Shown in pieces: positions 28,522-38,064 of a stretch of DNA of 64,000 bases (within the stretch, counting starts at the first letter, position 1; each line of letters opens with the position of its first letter). A program made the position numbers and the translations under genes. This stretch comes from Solimicrobium silvestre. Lineage in GTDB: Bacteria > Pseudomonadota > Gammaproteobacteria > Burkholderiales > Burkholderiaceae_D. The stretch lies in NCBI RefSeq assembly GCF_002976435.1, contig NZ_PUGF01000004.1, positions 1-64,000 on the forward strand, given 5' to 3'. Under the pieces are notes generated by a model. That model did no database searches, had not been told where the DNA came from, and saw nothing but the letters and a program-made list of their open reading frames with translations.

Positions 28522-29499
28522 ATGTGGATTTTTCACAATGTCATTAATTTTTTAGGGCTTGGAGGTTTAGTTGATCTCGTCAATGTCCAACAATTTAGTT
28601 TAACGACTTTTGCTACATTGGCTGGCATTGAAGCGCTTATTTCCCCAATTGCGCCAATTATTCTAGTGCTGGAAGTTGGATTACTTTTTTGGTTGAATCG
28701 AAGAGCTACTTTCAGGATTTCCAGACATTATAAAATCCCTTTAATGATGTACGCAGCTAATGCTGTTATTCCGGTATATCTCACGTTAAAATTTTTTATT
28801 CTTACATTTAATTTCTTCTCTAAATTTGCCTTATTTCAAGTAGAAAGCCGGCTTATCTATTTTTTATACGCTTTTTTAATATGGGAGTTTAGCCATTTCG
28901 TATTTCATTACTCTTGCCATAAAGTACGATTACTTTGGATACTGCATTCCCCACATCATGCACCTGCTCAAATAAATTTATCACTAATTTATACAGCATT
29001 TTTTCTGCATGGCTTATATGCGACATTGGTAAGAACTGCAATCTGCGCAATATTAGGCGTTCCATTGCAACTACTTATTTTTGTTTTAATAATAGATGGT
29101 TGTTGGGGTACGCTTATTCATATCAGCGAAGAAATTTGGCATAAAGGGAAACCAAGCGGAATATTAGGCCACATTTTTTTATGGCCATCTGATCATCGTG
29201 TACACCATGCAAATAATCCACAATATATTGATAAAAATTATTGCAACACACTACCTGTTTGGGACAAACTTTTTAAAACGCTGCAGCGAGAAATTCCAGA
29301 AATCAAGCCGCAATATGGTTTAGCTCGCGATGTAGATCAAGACAGCTTTGTTGATACTTATTTCGGTGAAATTCTCTTACTGTTTAAAGACTTAAAAAAT
29401 GCTGGAAGCGTAAAAAATGCACTCTTGTACTTGCTTATGCCACCAGGATGGAAACCGAAGACTGGCAACTTAGTTAATCCATCTGAAGCTATATCTTAG
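28522..29499 (+). CDS. Sterol desaturase/fatty acid hydroxylase superfamily protein
   Basis: A 325-residue integral membrane protein with the histidine-box pattern of the fatty acid hydroxylase superfamily: HFVFHYSCH, ILHSPHHAP and DHRVHHANN bind a di-iron centre. Family members hydroxylate or desaturate lipids, often in outer-membrane or hopanoid metabolism. It is preceded by a purine-rich AAAGG site. The AT-rich composition and the location inside a glycan region make it an accessory gene. A lipid-anchor modification is possible, but nothing in the sequence fixes the substrate. Confidence 0.8.
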   Translation: MWIFHNVINFLGLGGLVDLVNVQQFSLTTFATLAGIEALISPIAPIILVLEVGLLFWLNRRATFRISRHYKIPLMMYAANAVIPVYLTLKFFILTFNFFSKFALFQVESRLIYFLYAFLIWEFSHFVFHYSCHKVRLLWILHSPHHAPAQINLSLIYTAFFLHGLYATLVRTAICAILGVPLQLLIFVLIIDGCWGTLIHISEEIWHKGKPSGILGHIFLWPSDHRVHHANNPQYIDKNYCNTLPVWDKLFKTLQREIPEIKPQYGLARDVDQDSFVDTYFGEILLLFKDLKNAGSVKNALLYLLMPPGWKPKTGNLVNPSEAIS

Positions 29500-29532
29500 G
29501 CTCTTTTTATAAGGAGATTCCTAACTCAAGCA

Positions 29533-30399
29533 CTACGGTTTACGGGCAATAATTATCTGGCTTTTCGGCATAAAACTATCCAGCTTCTCTTTCACCTTGT
29601 TTCCGTCCGGAGTCAACATCAGCTGATGCCAGGTATTGGCCCATTCGTTCAATAATGGTGGATACGGTTGCTTGATCTGGTCTAGTGTTGCATCTTGCTG
29701 TTGCGGCGCGCTGGCCCAATACAGACACATCCACATCGTCCAGTAAAAGCCCGAAGACTGACGGTTTTCTATCTTCAATCCGGCGTTGGAGATCATTGCA
29801 GCAAAGTGGTCTCGCTCAAAAATATGGATGTGATTCGGCTTTTGAAAGTGTACGGCAGGCGCTATCTGTTGCTGCACATGTTCACCAACAGGATCAGGAA
29901 CGGTCAGCAAATACAGTGCGCCAGGTTGACCAACGCGCACCAGTTCCGCCAACACTTGCGCCGGATCATCAACGTGCTCAAGCATTTCCATCGCAATAAT
30001 GCGGCTGGCTCGTCCGTCTGGGAGTGGCAAGGGATCCGTCTCGCAGACCAATGCTTGCCACTTTCGAGCCGGCACAGATTTTACTATCAGGCTTAGTTTC
30101 GCAATTTTTTCTGCATTGGAGTCGGAGAAAATAACTTCCGCGCCACATCGCGCTGCAAATAATGTAGCAGCACCATCACCACAACCGACATCAAGCACCA
30201 CATCATTGCTAGCAATTGGAAAACCGGCGACCAATTCCCCGCTAGCTTGATTGAACCAGCCGCTTTGCACGGCATCCATCAAGCCGCAGATACGTGAATC
30301 AACTACGCCCTGTTCCGATATTAACGGTGCCAGTTTCGGTTCTATTACTACTTCAGCTTTGAATAAGTTGGATAGTCTGGAGAAAAATTTTTGCATCAC
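29533..30399 (-). CDS. SAM-dependent methyltransferase (copy 1 of a paralogous pair)
   Basis: A 288-residue class I methyltransferase. Motif I is VVLDVGCGDGAATLFAARCG, and the post-motif MEMLEHVDDPAQVLAELVRVG is typical of Methyltransf_11/25. Its order of motifs, its length, and shared segments (QKPNHIHIFERD, SGFYWTMW, SFMPKSQIIIARKP) make it a clear paralogue of the protein at 37207-38064. It overlaps the preceding glycosyltransferase gene by four bases. In ABC-exported O-antigen systems a methyltransferase often caps the chain; that role is possible here. Confidence 0.85.
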   Translation of the reverse strand: MMQKFFSRLSNLFKAEVVIEPKLAPLISEQGVVDSRICGLMDAVQSGWFNQASGELVAGFPIASNDVVLDVGCGDGAATLFAARCGAEVIFSDSNAEKIAKLSLIVKSVPARKWQALVCETDPLPLPDGRASRIIAMEMLEHVDDPAQVLAELVRVGQPGALYLLTVPDPVGEHVQQQIAPAVHFQKPNHIHIFERDHFAAMISNAGLKIENRQSSGFYWTMWMCLYWASAPQQQDATLDQIKQPYPPLLNEWANTWHQLMLTPDGNKVKEKLDSFMPKSQIIIARKP

Positions 30400-31721
30400 G
30401 GTACCAAGACATTCTTCTGCTTGTTTTCAAAAGTAGCTCTATCCGCACTAGTCAGACGCGGATGTGCAAAGATAAATTCGCGCAATCGTTGCGCAATGAC
30501 AGCCTGCGAGCAATGCTTTTGCAAACCAGTTACCGCACTCTCTGCCATTTTTTTATAGCGTGCCTGATCGTGCTTAAAGACGTGATAACTATCTAAATAA
30601 GCATCGCGTAAAGAACCCCAATCTATTCGATACCGCAAAGTCCGATATGCTTGCCGCGGGTCGTGTGGCCAATGGCTAGGCTCTGTGCTGGAACTGACGA
30701 CAAACGCATTATCACCATTAATATAATCCACCATGGCAGTGTGATCAGGCGTAATAGCCGGAATGCCACAAGACATAAACTCCATTAATGGCAAACACTG
30801 CCCTTCCCCGTGCGACGTATTGACGACATAACTCGTCATCGCCACCAGTTTTTCATATTCAGTGTCAGCCAGATAACCGCTGATCAGCACTACACGGCAT
30901 TGGTAGGGCTTGAGCTTGCATAAATCTTCCAGCAATGACACAACTGCGGGCTGAATGTCGTGGTGCGTCAATTTCAATACCAACACCGCGTCTTCATGAT
31001 CACGGAACGCCCAGCAAAATGCACCGATCATGTCAAACCAGTTTTTGCGCCCGTCATAGGGATTAAATACCGAGGTGTACACCACACCGTCAAGATGCAA
31101 TTTAACTGGTTGCTCACGTGCCAGCGCTGCTGACCTGACCAGATTCGGCTTGGGAACGTGTCGTTGTTTCGGCCCAAATACGGTGATATCAGTATCGTTG
31201 GTATCAATAACGGTACCAGCGATATCTATCTCAACAGCACCTGAATTTGCACGTTCACGCAATCTGGCAAAGCGATCCCAAACTGGTGCCGGTGCAGAAA
31301 TAATCGGATAGGTTGGCGTCATCGCCGCACGCGCCGTTGCAACCGTAAAATTTGAATGGGTGATAGCGCAACCGAGTTTTGCGAACACGGTACGCCAATC
31401 ATTACGTGGATCGTTATCCCATATTTCCTGTGGAATAGTATTAAATTCCCAGGCAAATACGGGAATAGTCGGGCAGTCGAGATTAATTTCAGTTTTGTGC
31501 GGCGGTGAAAAAGACAAGAAAACGCAGGTTTCTCCATGCGCTTGTGCATTACGATAAATCGTATCAACCTCGCGCGCAGGGTCGGTAACCGTCACAACAA
31601 TACCGAGTTGCTCCAAAATTGGGCGGAACTCCTTCAATACGAAGTAATAGCTGTATTCAGACATACCCAGATTTTTTTCTATCGAGCCAGCATTGGTATC
31701 CGAGTAAATAATAATGATCAT
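30396..31721 (-). CDS. Glycosyltransferase of a locus-specific family (copy 1)
   Basis: A 441-residue protein with GT-B character. The C-terminal half has GGVVYTSVFNPYDGRKNWFDMIGAFCW-like and VNTSHGEGQCLPLMEFMSCGIPAI segments, the latter matching the donor-binding EX7E region of GT4 enzymes. The N-terminal domain starts IIYSDTNAGSIEKNLGMSEYSYYFVLKEF. It shares these features, and the final HDPRQAYRTLRYRIDW block, with the protein encoded just upstream (31758-33344), so the two are tandem paralogues. Second gene of a three-gene minus-strand operon ending in a methyltransferase. Confidence 0.78.
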   Translation of the reverse strand: MIIIIYSDTNAGSIEKNLGMSEYSYYFVLKEFRPILEQLGIVVTVTDPAREVDTIYRNAQAHGETCVFLSFSPPHKTEINLDCPTIPVFAWEFNTIPQEIWDNDPRNDWRTVFAKLGCAITHSNFTVATARAAMTPTYPIISAPAPVWDRFARLRERANSGAVEIDIAGTVIDTNDTDITVFGPKQRHVPKPNLVRSAALAREQPVKLHLDGVVYTSVFNPYDGRKNWFDMIGAFCWAFRDHEDAVLVLKLTHHDIQPAVVSLLEDLCKLKPYQCRVVLISGYLADTEYEKLVAMTSYVVNTSHGEGQCLPLMEFMSCGIPAITPDHTAMVDYINGDNAFVVSSSTEPSHWPHDPRQAYRTLRYRIDWGSLRDAYLDSYHVFKHDQARYKKMAESAVTGLQKHCSQAVIAQRLREFIFAHPRLTSADRATFENKQKNVLVP

Positions 31722-31757
31722 GGTGAGACCTATAGAGTGGCGCAGGTAAAGATTGGA

Positions 31758-33344
31758 TTACACATTGCGGCTGTTAGTTTGCTGGAAAAAGTTTTGCAAC
31801 TTTTCTTTAACTACCGCAACTGATGCATAAGATTGCAATCGTTCCAAAACGCGATTACTCATTTTTTGGTATTCTTGCGGGGCATTGCGCGCCATCTGAT
31901 AACTATCCCAATAGGCGGTACAGATTGATGACCAGTCCAGGCGATAGCGCAATGTGCGAAACAAATCACGCGGATCGTGCGGCCAAACATTGTGCTCTAG
32001 CCCTGATTTAATCATGAAGGCAACAGACTCGTCGATATAGTCTTCCATTGCCGTATGTCCGGGCGCAATCACCGGTTTACCACAAGACATAAATTCTAAC
32101 AGCGGCAGGCATAAGCCTTCACATAAGGACGTATTGACGTAATATGTGGTCGCGCCTATCAGTTGTTCATATGTTGCGTCGTCTAAGAATCCATGTACGG
32201 TAACAACTCTGCATTTAAACGGCGATAATTGGGATAGTAAGGTAATCAACGTCGGCTGATATGAAGACAGGTCACCTGCGTTCATCTTCAGTACCAGCGT
32301 AGCATCTTCAACGTCGCGAAAAGTCCAGCAAAATGCCGTCACCATGTCGAACCAGTTTTTTCGACCATCTTTGGGACTGAATACCGATGTATACACAACG
32401 CCGCCCAAGCTCATCTCCACTTCCGGCGGTTCAGGTTGAATGATTGGCTCAGGCACTTCTTCTTGTATTAGCTCAGGCACTTCTTCTTGTATTGGCTCAG
32501 GCACCTCTGGTGGTGGCACTTCCCTCTTTACTTCATGCCTGACCAGCGCAATGATTTTACGACCACTTACAGCTAACAATTTCGCAAACCACAAAGGCAT
32601 CAGATCGCGTATCACCTCCCGATACCAATCCAACAAGAGTCGTTTTGTCACTTCCAGCCGATAGCCCAACGTTTTCGCTGGCACAGCGGCCGACTGCAAG
32701 AGTTCAGTATCCGTTGGCAGTGGCAAGGCAATCTCCACCTGCTGCTCGACAGTTACAACTGGGGCTGGAATACGGGAAATCAAAAAATCAGGAGACAAAT
32801 TCAGTTGGCGACTATCCAGAACCGTCCCGCGCAAAGAAATTGTTGTTTTTGCTCCCACTATTACAGGGCCCAATCGTTCACGAGCTCCTGAAAACTGATT
32901 CCATAGCGGTGTGGGGACGCCCAACACCGGGAAGTCAACCCCCATGGCGTCTTGAACGGCACGAACGGTATAACCTGACAAAGCAATAGTTCTACCATGA
33001 CAAGCAAAGACGGTACGCCAGTCGTTGCGCAAATCCTCATCCCATTGTTCAGTCGGGATATTGCTGTACTCCCAGGCGAATACTGAAATGGTGGGGCATT
33101 TCAGATCGACCAATGTCTTATTAGGAGGGGAAAAAGAAAGGAACAGGCATTCTTCGTCGCGCTGCTGACATACTTCAAACAGCGCATCTACTTCCGTTTC
33201 AGGATGCTGTACTATCGTGACTGTTCCAAGTTCTGACAAGGCAGTGTGAAAGGATTTTAAGACGAAGTAATAACTATACTCAGGCAGGCCAAGGCCTTTA
33301 TTGATCGTAGTTTCGCTAATATCCGAAAACAGAATGAAATTCAT
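31758..33344 (-). CDS. Glycosyltransferase paralogue with Pro/Glu-rich hinge (copy 2)
   Basis: A 528-residue protein homologous along both ends to the 441-residue glycosyltransferase that follows it (SYYFVLKSF, FAWEYSNIP, GGVVYTSVFSPKDGRKNWFD, VNTSLCEGLCLPLLEFMSCGKPVI, HDPRDLFRTLRYRLDW). Between the two GT-B halves it has about 90 extra residues: a segment with basic and hydrophobic stretches (near 225-275), then a Pro/Glu-rich repeat built on EEVPEPIQ. The hinge is coded by a 24-base tandem repeat. First gene of the operon; a 36-base gap separates it from copy 1. Confidence 0.78.
   Translation of the reverse strand: MNFILFSDISETTINKGLGLPEYSYYFVLKSFHTALSELGTVTIVQHPETEVDALFEVCQQRDEECLFLSFSPPNKTLVDLKCPTISVFAWEYSNIPTEQWDEDLRNDWRTVFACHGRTIALSGYTVRAVQDAMGVDFPVLGVPTPLWNQFSGARERLGPVIVGAKTTISLRGTVLDSRQLNLSPDFLISRIPAPVVTVEQQVEIALPLPTDTELLQSAAVPAKTLGYRLEVTKRLLLDWYREVIRDLMPLWFAKLLAVSGRKIIALVRHEVKREVPPPEVPEPIQEEVPELIQEEVPEPIIQPEPPEVEMSLGGVVYTSVFSPKDGRKNWFDMVTAFCWTFRDVEDATLVLKMNAGDLSSYQPTLITLLSQLSPFKCRVVTVHGFLDDATYEQLIGATTYYVNTSLCEGLCLPLLEFMSCGKPVIAPGHTAMEDYIDESVAFMIKSGLEHNVWPHDPRDLFRTLRYRLDWSSICTAYWDSYQMARNAPQEYQKMSNRVLERLQSYASVAVVKEKLQNFFQQTNSRNV
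32446..32508. repeat. 24-bp in-frame tandem repeat coding the Pro/Glu hinge
   Basis: About 2.6 copies of a 24-base unit beginning GGCTCAGGCACTTCTTCTTG on the plus strand. Copies 1 and 2 differ by one base. On the coding (minus) strand each unit adds eight residues of the EEVPEPIQ type, so copy-number change would lengthen or shorten the hinge in frame. Confidence 0.8.
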
Positions 33345-33890
33345 CAGGTGTGTTAAATCGACTGTTATTTATATGACACCAAAAATCCACATTAAATCAG
33401 CTTCAAATTAGCAGCCCTTCACTGAGGAACCTTTCTAGAAATTATCTGATTGGTCAAATGATGAAGTCGATGCTAAAGAAGTAAGAACTATTTAAGGAAA
33501 ATATTTGGGGGGATAGAGTTCAAAGCACTGGCTAGCTTGGTAGTTTAAACAGAAAATGAGCAAAACACCTTTTTATAAAAATACAAACATTGCTCATCCT
33601 AGATTCAAATCTGATTTTCGATTAAGAAAACGTCACACCACACATACTAAACAGCCATTACATACACAAGAAAAATCATTAAAATTCTGCATTCGATTCT
33701 TGTTACTCCAAGGCAAAGAAGTATACTAGCGGATTATTTAAATACGCACAACGCCAGTATATAGAAATGGATTTCCATAATCATTCTAAAATTCAGGGCG
33801 AGCATATTAATATATTAATCATGGCTATCAATGCCGATTCTAATTAATTCGCTAGAATCGCTACACCAATTCTCAATGACTTAAAAAAAC
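33345..33890. other. AT-rich divergent intergenic region
   Basis: No gene is seen in these 546 bases. The region lies between the minus-strand glycosyltransferase operon and the plus-strand acyltransferase-Wzm-Wzt group, so it should hold divergent promoters. It includes a TGAGCA/TGCTCA inverted pair near 33557-33597 and an AT palindrome TATTAATATATTAAT near 33808, but no clear paired -35/-10 boxes. Confidence 0.5.
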
Positions 33891-35081
33891 ATGAATCGAC
33901 GCATTTCAGATATTCAATTGTTACGCGGTATTGCCGTAATTTTTGTATTAGTAGAGCACACCCAATACAATTTATTTACTCAGCCCAGCCACCTTTTAGA
34001 ATTGTTGTATCACTATTTTGGCGGGTGGACTGGTGTTGATCTATTTTTCGCCATTTCAGGATTCGTAATCGCTCGCGATCTAATTCCGCGCTTAAATCGG
34101 GACGATGACCGACAGTTTTCTACTATTTTAAGCTTCTGGGCTCGACGAGCATCACGTTTATGGCCCTCAGCTTGGTTATGGCTCATGCTAATTCTGGTCG
34201 CTACTGTTTCATTTAATCGGTCTGGTGCATTCGGTGAATTGAAGGTCAACCTTGACGCAACACTTGCTGGCTTGTTTAATTATGCAAACTTTAGGGTAGT
34301 TGAAACATTTGGCCGCTCCCCATACGGAGCAAGCTTCCCTTACTGGAGCCTTTCACTCGAAGAACAGTTTTACCTTTTACTACCGCTTGTGGCAATTGTC
34401 TTTCGTCGTTGGTTACCTTTAGCATTGGCCATCCCGCTAATTTATCAATTTTTCTCTAATCGCCATTTCGACCTGATTCTGATGCAGACACGATCCGATG
34501 CAATCATTCTCGGCGTGTTGTTAGCAATATGGAGTAATCACGACAGTTATCGCCGGCTTGAGCCGACCTTTCTAAAGAATCATCGGTGGTTGCGCTGGAT
34601 TATTTTAACTACGCTTCTGTTCTTATTAGGAGCGATAGGTTCTTATCGATTCATGGAATACCGCTTTTGGATCGGCATAGTAGCGTTAATATCTATTGTC
34701 TTGGTATTCATTGGGTCGTATGACAAAGATTATCTGATGCCGAACAACCCTTTAAAAGATATTTTTCTTTGGTTTGGCAGTCGATCTTATGCGCTGTATC
34801 TTACACACATCCCAGCCTATTTTTGCAGCCGCGAAATTTGGTGCCGGGTAGAACCGGTAAATACCATTTTCGACAAAACCTATGACCCTCGCCTCGCACT
34901 AACAGCTATAGCGCTCACCTTAATCTTCGGTGAGTTAAATTATCGCTTTATTGAAACGCCATTCCGAGCGCATGGCAAACGTTTTGCGGATCGCATTAAT
35001 TTTAGTTCTGACTGGTTAAAACGTCGTATATCCAAACTCAAGGACTATTCAGCGATCTCTACGGGCAAAGAAAGATCGTAG
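33891..35081 (+). CDS. Acyltransferase 3 family (OafA/YrhL-like) membrane O-acyltransferase
   Basis: A 396-residue polytopic protein with the acyltransferase-3 hallmarks: RRISDIQLLRGIAVIFVLVEH at the N-terminus, GGWTGVDLFFAISGFVIARDL, and YWSLSLEEQFYLLLPL. About ten hydrophobic segments follow. Such proteins move acetyl or other acyl groups onto surface polysaccharides. No SGNH domain is fused, unlike many OafA proteins. It precedes the Wzm/Wzt exporter on the same strand and probably modifies the same polymer. Confidence 0.88.
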   Translation: MNRRISDIQLLRGIAVIFVLVEHTQYNLFTQPSHLLELLYHYFGGWTGVDLFFAISGFVIARDLIPRLNRDDDRQFSTILSFWARRASRLWPSAWLWLMLILVATVSFNRSGAFGELKVNLDATLAGLFNYANFRVVETFGRSPYGASFPYWSLSLEEQFYLLLPLVAIVFRRWLPLALAIPLIYQFFSNRHFDLILMQTRSDAIILGVLLAIWSNHDSYRRLEPTFLKNHRWLRWIILTTLLFLLGAIGSYRFMEYRFWIGIVALISIVLVFIGSYDKDYLMPNNPLKDIFLWFGSRSYALYLTHIPAYFCSREIWCRVEPVNTIFDKTYDPRLALTAIALTLIFGELNYRFIETPFRAHGKRFADRINFSSDWLKRRISKLKDYSAISTGKERS

Positions 35082-35165
35082 TTTTTTATCGAAAACCGTA
35101 TTGAATAAATATTTAACCTTTCAGACGTTATCTACGTTTCGAAACAACTATGGCAGGCGCAATTC

Positions 35166-35987
35166 ATGTTGCAGATTCAGATACTAGCGAGAATAAAAAA
35201 TAGCTTGCTTGCGTTATGGCACTTCCGTGGATTTATTCTGGGCAGTGTTCAGCGCGAATTCCAGGCACGCTATCGTAATTCGATGCTTGGCGCAGCGTGG
35301 ATGGTGCTAAACCCACTGTCCATGATTTTTGTCTACACAGTGATCTTTACCAAGCTAATGCATCCAAGATTACCCAGCGCCGGCAGTCAATTTTCCTACG
35401 GAATTTATCTTTGCGCTGGCTTATTGACTTGGGGATTATTTACCGACAGTGTGTCGCGCTTGCAAAACGTTTTTATAGAAAATGGCAATCTGATTAAGAA
35501 ACAGAGTTTTCCGCGCAGTTGTTTGCCGATCATTTCAATCATGAATGCCCTCATTAATTTCACCATCATCTTCGGCTTATTCCTGATTTTCTTACTTATC
35601 ACGGGTAACTTCCCTGGCTGGGTATTTTTAGGCCTAATTCCGGTGCTTCTGATTCAAATTTTATTTTCAATCGGGTTAGGTGTGATTCTGGGTGTGCTCA
35701 ATGTTTTTTTTCGCGATGTCGGTCAATTGTTTGGAATTGTTCTGCAATTCTGGTTCTGGTTTACTCCCATCGTCTATACAGCTTCTATCTTGCCTGAGGA
35801 AGTTCAGCCCCTACTAAAGCTCAATCCGATGGCGTCTCTCATCATTGCATATCAAGGTATATTCGTCAGCGGTGTATGGCCGCAATGGTCTAGTCTATGG
35901 CCGGCGACATTAATCAGTGGTGTGCTATGTTTGTGCGGCATGGCCCTGTTTCGCAAACATGTAGGTGAAATGGCGGATGAACTCTAA
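35166..35987 (+). CDS. wzm: Polysaccharide ABC transporter permease (Wzm type)
   Basis: A 273-residue ABC-2 type membrane component with six transmembrane spans. The cytoplasmic N-terminal FILGSVQREFQARYRNSMLGAAWMVLNPL is the classic start of O-antigen and teichoic-acid export permeases. FFRDVGQLFGIVLQFWFWFTPIVY is the conserved late segment. With the ATPase encoded next (TAATG junction), it exports an undecaprenyl-linked glycan to the periplasm. Confidence 0.92.
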   Translation: MLQIQILARIKNSLLALWHFRGFILGSVQREFQARYRNSMLGAAWMVLNPLSMIFVYTVIFTKLMHPRLPSAGSQFSYGIYLCAGLLTWGLFTDSVSRLQNVFIENGNLIKKQSFPRSCLPIISIMNALINFTIIFGLFLIFLLITGNFPGWVFLGLIPVLLIQILFSIGLGVILGVLNVFFRDVGQLFGIVLQFWFWFTPIVYTASILPEEVQPLLKLNPMASLIIAYQGIFVSGVWPQWSSLWPATLISGVLCLCGMALFRKHVGEMADEL

Positions 35988-37234
35988 TGGGTAAAGTAAC
36001 AGTTAAAGGGTTAGGTAAAGCCTACAAATCATACGGTAACCGCTGGGGGCGTTTAGTCGAATGGCTTTCGCCAACTTCTACGCCACGCCATCAATTGCAT
36101 TGGGTGTTACAGGACATCAGTTTTGAATTGGCGGCGGGCGAAGCAGTAGGAATAGTTGGCATGAATGGCGCTGGCAAAAGCACGCTCCTGAAAGTGATTA
36201 CCGGCACCACACAAGCAACCACTGGCACGGTTGAAATTCAAGGACGCGTAGCGGCTTTACTGGAACTCGGCATGGGTTTTCATCCCGATTTTACTGGCAG
36301 GCAAAACGCCATCATGGCTTGCCAGTTGCGCGGCCTGCATGTGGATGAAATTGAAGCGCTCATGCCAGCCATCGAAGCCTTTGCTGAAATCGGTGACTAT
36401 ATTGATGAACCGCTACGGACTTACTCCAGCGGTATGCAGATGCGCCTGGCCTTCAGCGTCGCGACGGCACATCGGCCCGATGTATTAATTGTCGACGAAG
36501 CGTTGTCAGTAGGTGATGCGTATTTTCAGCACAAAAGTTTTAGTCGTATCAGGGAATTTCGCAAGGCCGGCACCACGTTATTAATCGTCACGCATGATCG
36601 CTATGCGATCCAGACCATTTGTGATCGCGCTATTTTGCTCAATCGCGGCAAACTGGAAATGCAGGGAGATCCCATTGAAGTGATGGATTTTTATAATGCC
36701 ATGCTGGCCGAACGTGAGCAGCAAACCGTCAGACAAGAACGATTAGCCGATGGTCGGTTGCGCACCATTTCCGGCACAGGCGAAGCCAGTATTGTTGCTG
36801 TAAACTTGTTCGATGATAAGAATAAAAAGCTGGACGTAGTTGAGGTCGGCACAATCGTTACTTTAGAAATTGAGGTAAAGATCAACAATCCGGTCGAACG
36901 TCTGGTCATGGGATATATGATTAAGGACAAGCTCGGGCAATCAATTTTTGGCATTAACACCCACCGGCTAGACCAACCCCAGACTGATTTATTACCGGGA
37001 GAAAATCTGGTTTATCGCTGTCGCTTCCCGATGAATCTTGGCAAGGGCAGCTATTCAATAGCAATCTCCCTATCGCGACTAGATTCGCATCTGGACACCA
37101 ACTACGAATGGCGCGACTACAGCATTATTTTCCATGTAATCAATACTCGTCATCCCGATTTCGTTGGTTGTGCGTTTCTAGATGCGCAAATCGATGTTGA
37201 ACGTTCTCACAGCTTGCGAGCGACAATAACCTGA
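35987..37234 (+). CDS. wzt: Polysaccharide ABC transporter ATPase with C-terminal carbohydrate-binding domain (Wzt type)
   Basis: A 415-residue protein. The ATPase domain (1-240) has Walker A GMNGAGKST (58-66), signature YSSGMQMRLAFS and Walker B VLIVDEALSVGD. Residues about 255-410 form a beta-rich extension as in Wzt proteins of the E. coli O8/O9a type, where it reads the modified non-reducing end of the finished chain before export. A Wzt of this form implies a chain-terminating modification, and the methyltransferase gene that overlaps this gene's end convergently is a natural candidate. Confidence 0.92.
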   Translation: MGKVTVKGLGKAYKSYGNRWGRLVEWLSPTSTPRHQLHWVLQDISFELAAGEAVGIVGMNGAGKSTLLKVITGTTQATTGTVEIQGRVAALLELGMGFHPDFTGRQNAIMACQLRGLHVDEIEALMPAIEAFAEIGDYIDEPLRTYSSGMQMRLAFSVATAHRPDVLIVDEALSVGDAYFQHKSFSRIREFRKAGTTLLIVTHDRYAIQTICDRAILLNRGKLEMQGDPIEVMDFYNAMLAEREQQTVRQERLADGRLRTISGTGEASIVAVNLFDDKNKKLDVVEVGTIVTLEIEVKINNPVERLVMGYMIKDKLGQSIFGINTHRLDQPQTDLLPGENLVYRCRFPMNLGKGSYSIAISLSRLDSHLDTNYEWRDYSIIFHVINTRHPDFVGCAFLDAQIDVERSHSLRATIT

Positions 37235-38064
37235 GTTTTAGGCATTAAGGCGTTCATGCTTTTTCTCAACTGATCACCCATCGGCTGATCAGATAATGCT
37301 TCCCAAGTCCGAGCCCAGCTATTCAGTAATGGATGCTGGGGATTCGACAAATCAACCTTGCAGACCCAAAAAAACATCCACCAGATTGACCAGTAAAAGC
37401 CATAGTAACTATGGCTTTCAATAACCAAACCAGCGTCTGTCACCATCTTTTCAAATTCATCACGCTGGATAATCCTCACGTGATTCGGTTTTTGAAAATA
37501 GACATCTGGCGCCAGACCGACCTGCAATTGCTCTGCCACCGGGTCAGGGACTGTTATCAAATACTGAGCACCAGGCTTCCCAATACGCACCAGCTCACTT
37601 AAAAACTGCGCCGTATCGTCAACATGTTCAAGAACTTCCATTGAAATTACCTTGCTTGCCACGCCATCACCAAGCAACAGCGGATTAGCATCGCTCACCA
37701 CGCCTTGAATGCAGCGCGCAGGTGTTCCGGCCAGCCGATGAGTGGTCGCAGCAACTTTATCAGGATCAATATCAGCGAAGATCACATGTGCACCGCGATT
37801 TGCGCAGAACAACGCACTACCACCATCGCCGCAACCGACATCCACAACGACATCATCTGCATCAATCAGAAAACCTGCATATAACTCACCGCTTTCCACT
37901 CGGTACCAACCGTCGTGTCCGGCATCTTTCAAACCAATTTCAAAAGGATTAGCCTCCAGCGCACCTGAAGCTGGTACAGCCAGCTTTTGTAGTTCGTTTG
38001 AAATGGGAGGTGTTAACTGTGTTGTTTGTTTACGGCTAAAGAACTTGTTGAAAATTTTTTGCAT
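37207..38064 (-). CDS. SAM-dependent methyltransferase (copy 2 of a paralogous pair)
   Basis: A 285-residue class I methyltransferase with motif I VVVDVGCGDGGSALFCANRG and MEVLEHVDDTAQFLSELVRIG. It matches the protein at 29533-30399 along its length (QKPNHVRIIQRDEF, YGFYWSIW, ALMPKTQVIVARKL). Its last 28 bases overlap the wzt 3' end on the opposite strand. Association with wzt suggests methylation of the exported glycan, possibly as the terminal cap. Base composition is closer to core genes than the AT-rich neighbours at 23-29 kb. Confidence 0.85.
   Translation of the reverse strand: MQKIFNKFFSRKQTTQLTPPISNELQKLAVPASGALEANPFEIGLKDAGHDGWYRVESGELYAGFLIDADDVVVDVGCGDGGSALFCANRGAHVIFADIDPDKVAATTHRLAGTPARCIQGVVSDANPLLLGDGVASKVISMEVLEHVDDTAQFLSELVRIGKPGAQYLITVPDPVAEQLQVGLAPDVYFQKPNHVRIIQRDEFEKMVTDAGLVIESHSYYGFYWSIWWMFFWVCKVDLSNPQHPLLNSWARTWEALSDQPMGDQLRKSMNALMPKTQVIVARKL

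Noticed and set aside
32440-32664. A plus-strand frame with Gly/Ser/Thr repeats
   Set aside because: It is the antisense reading of the Pro/Glu-coding 24-bp repeats in the glycosyltransferase gene.
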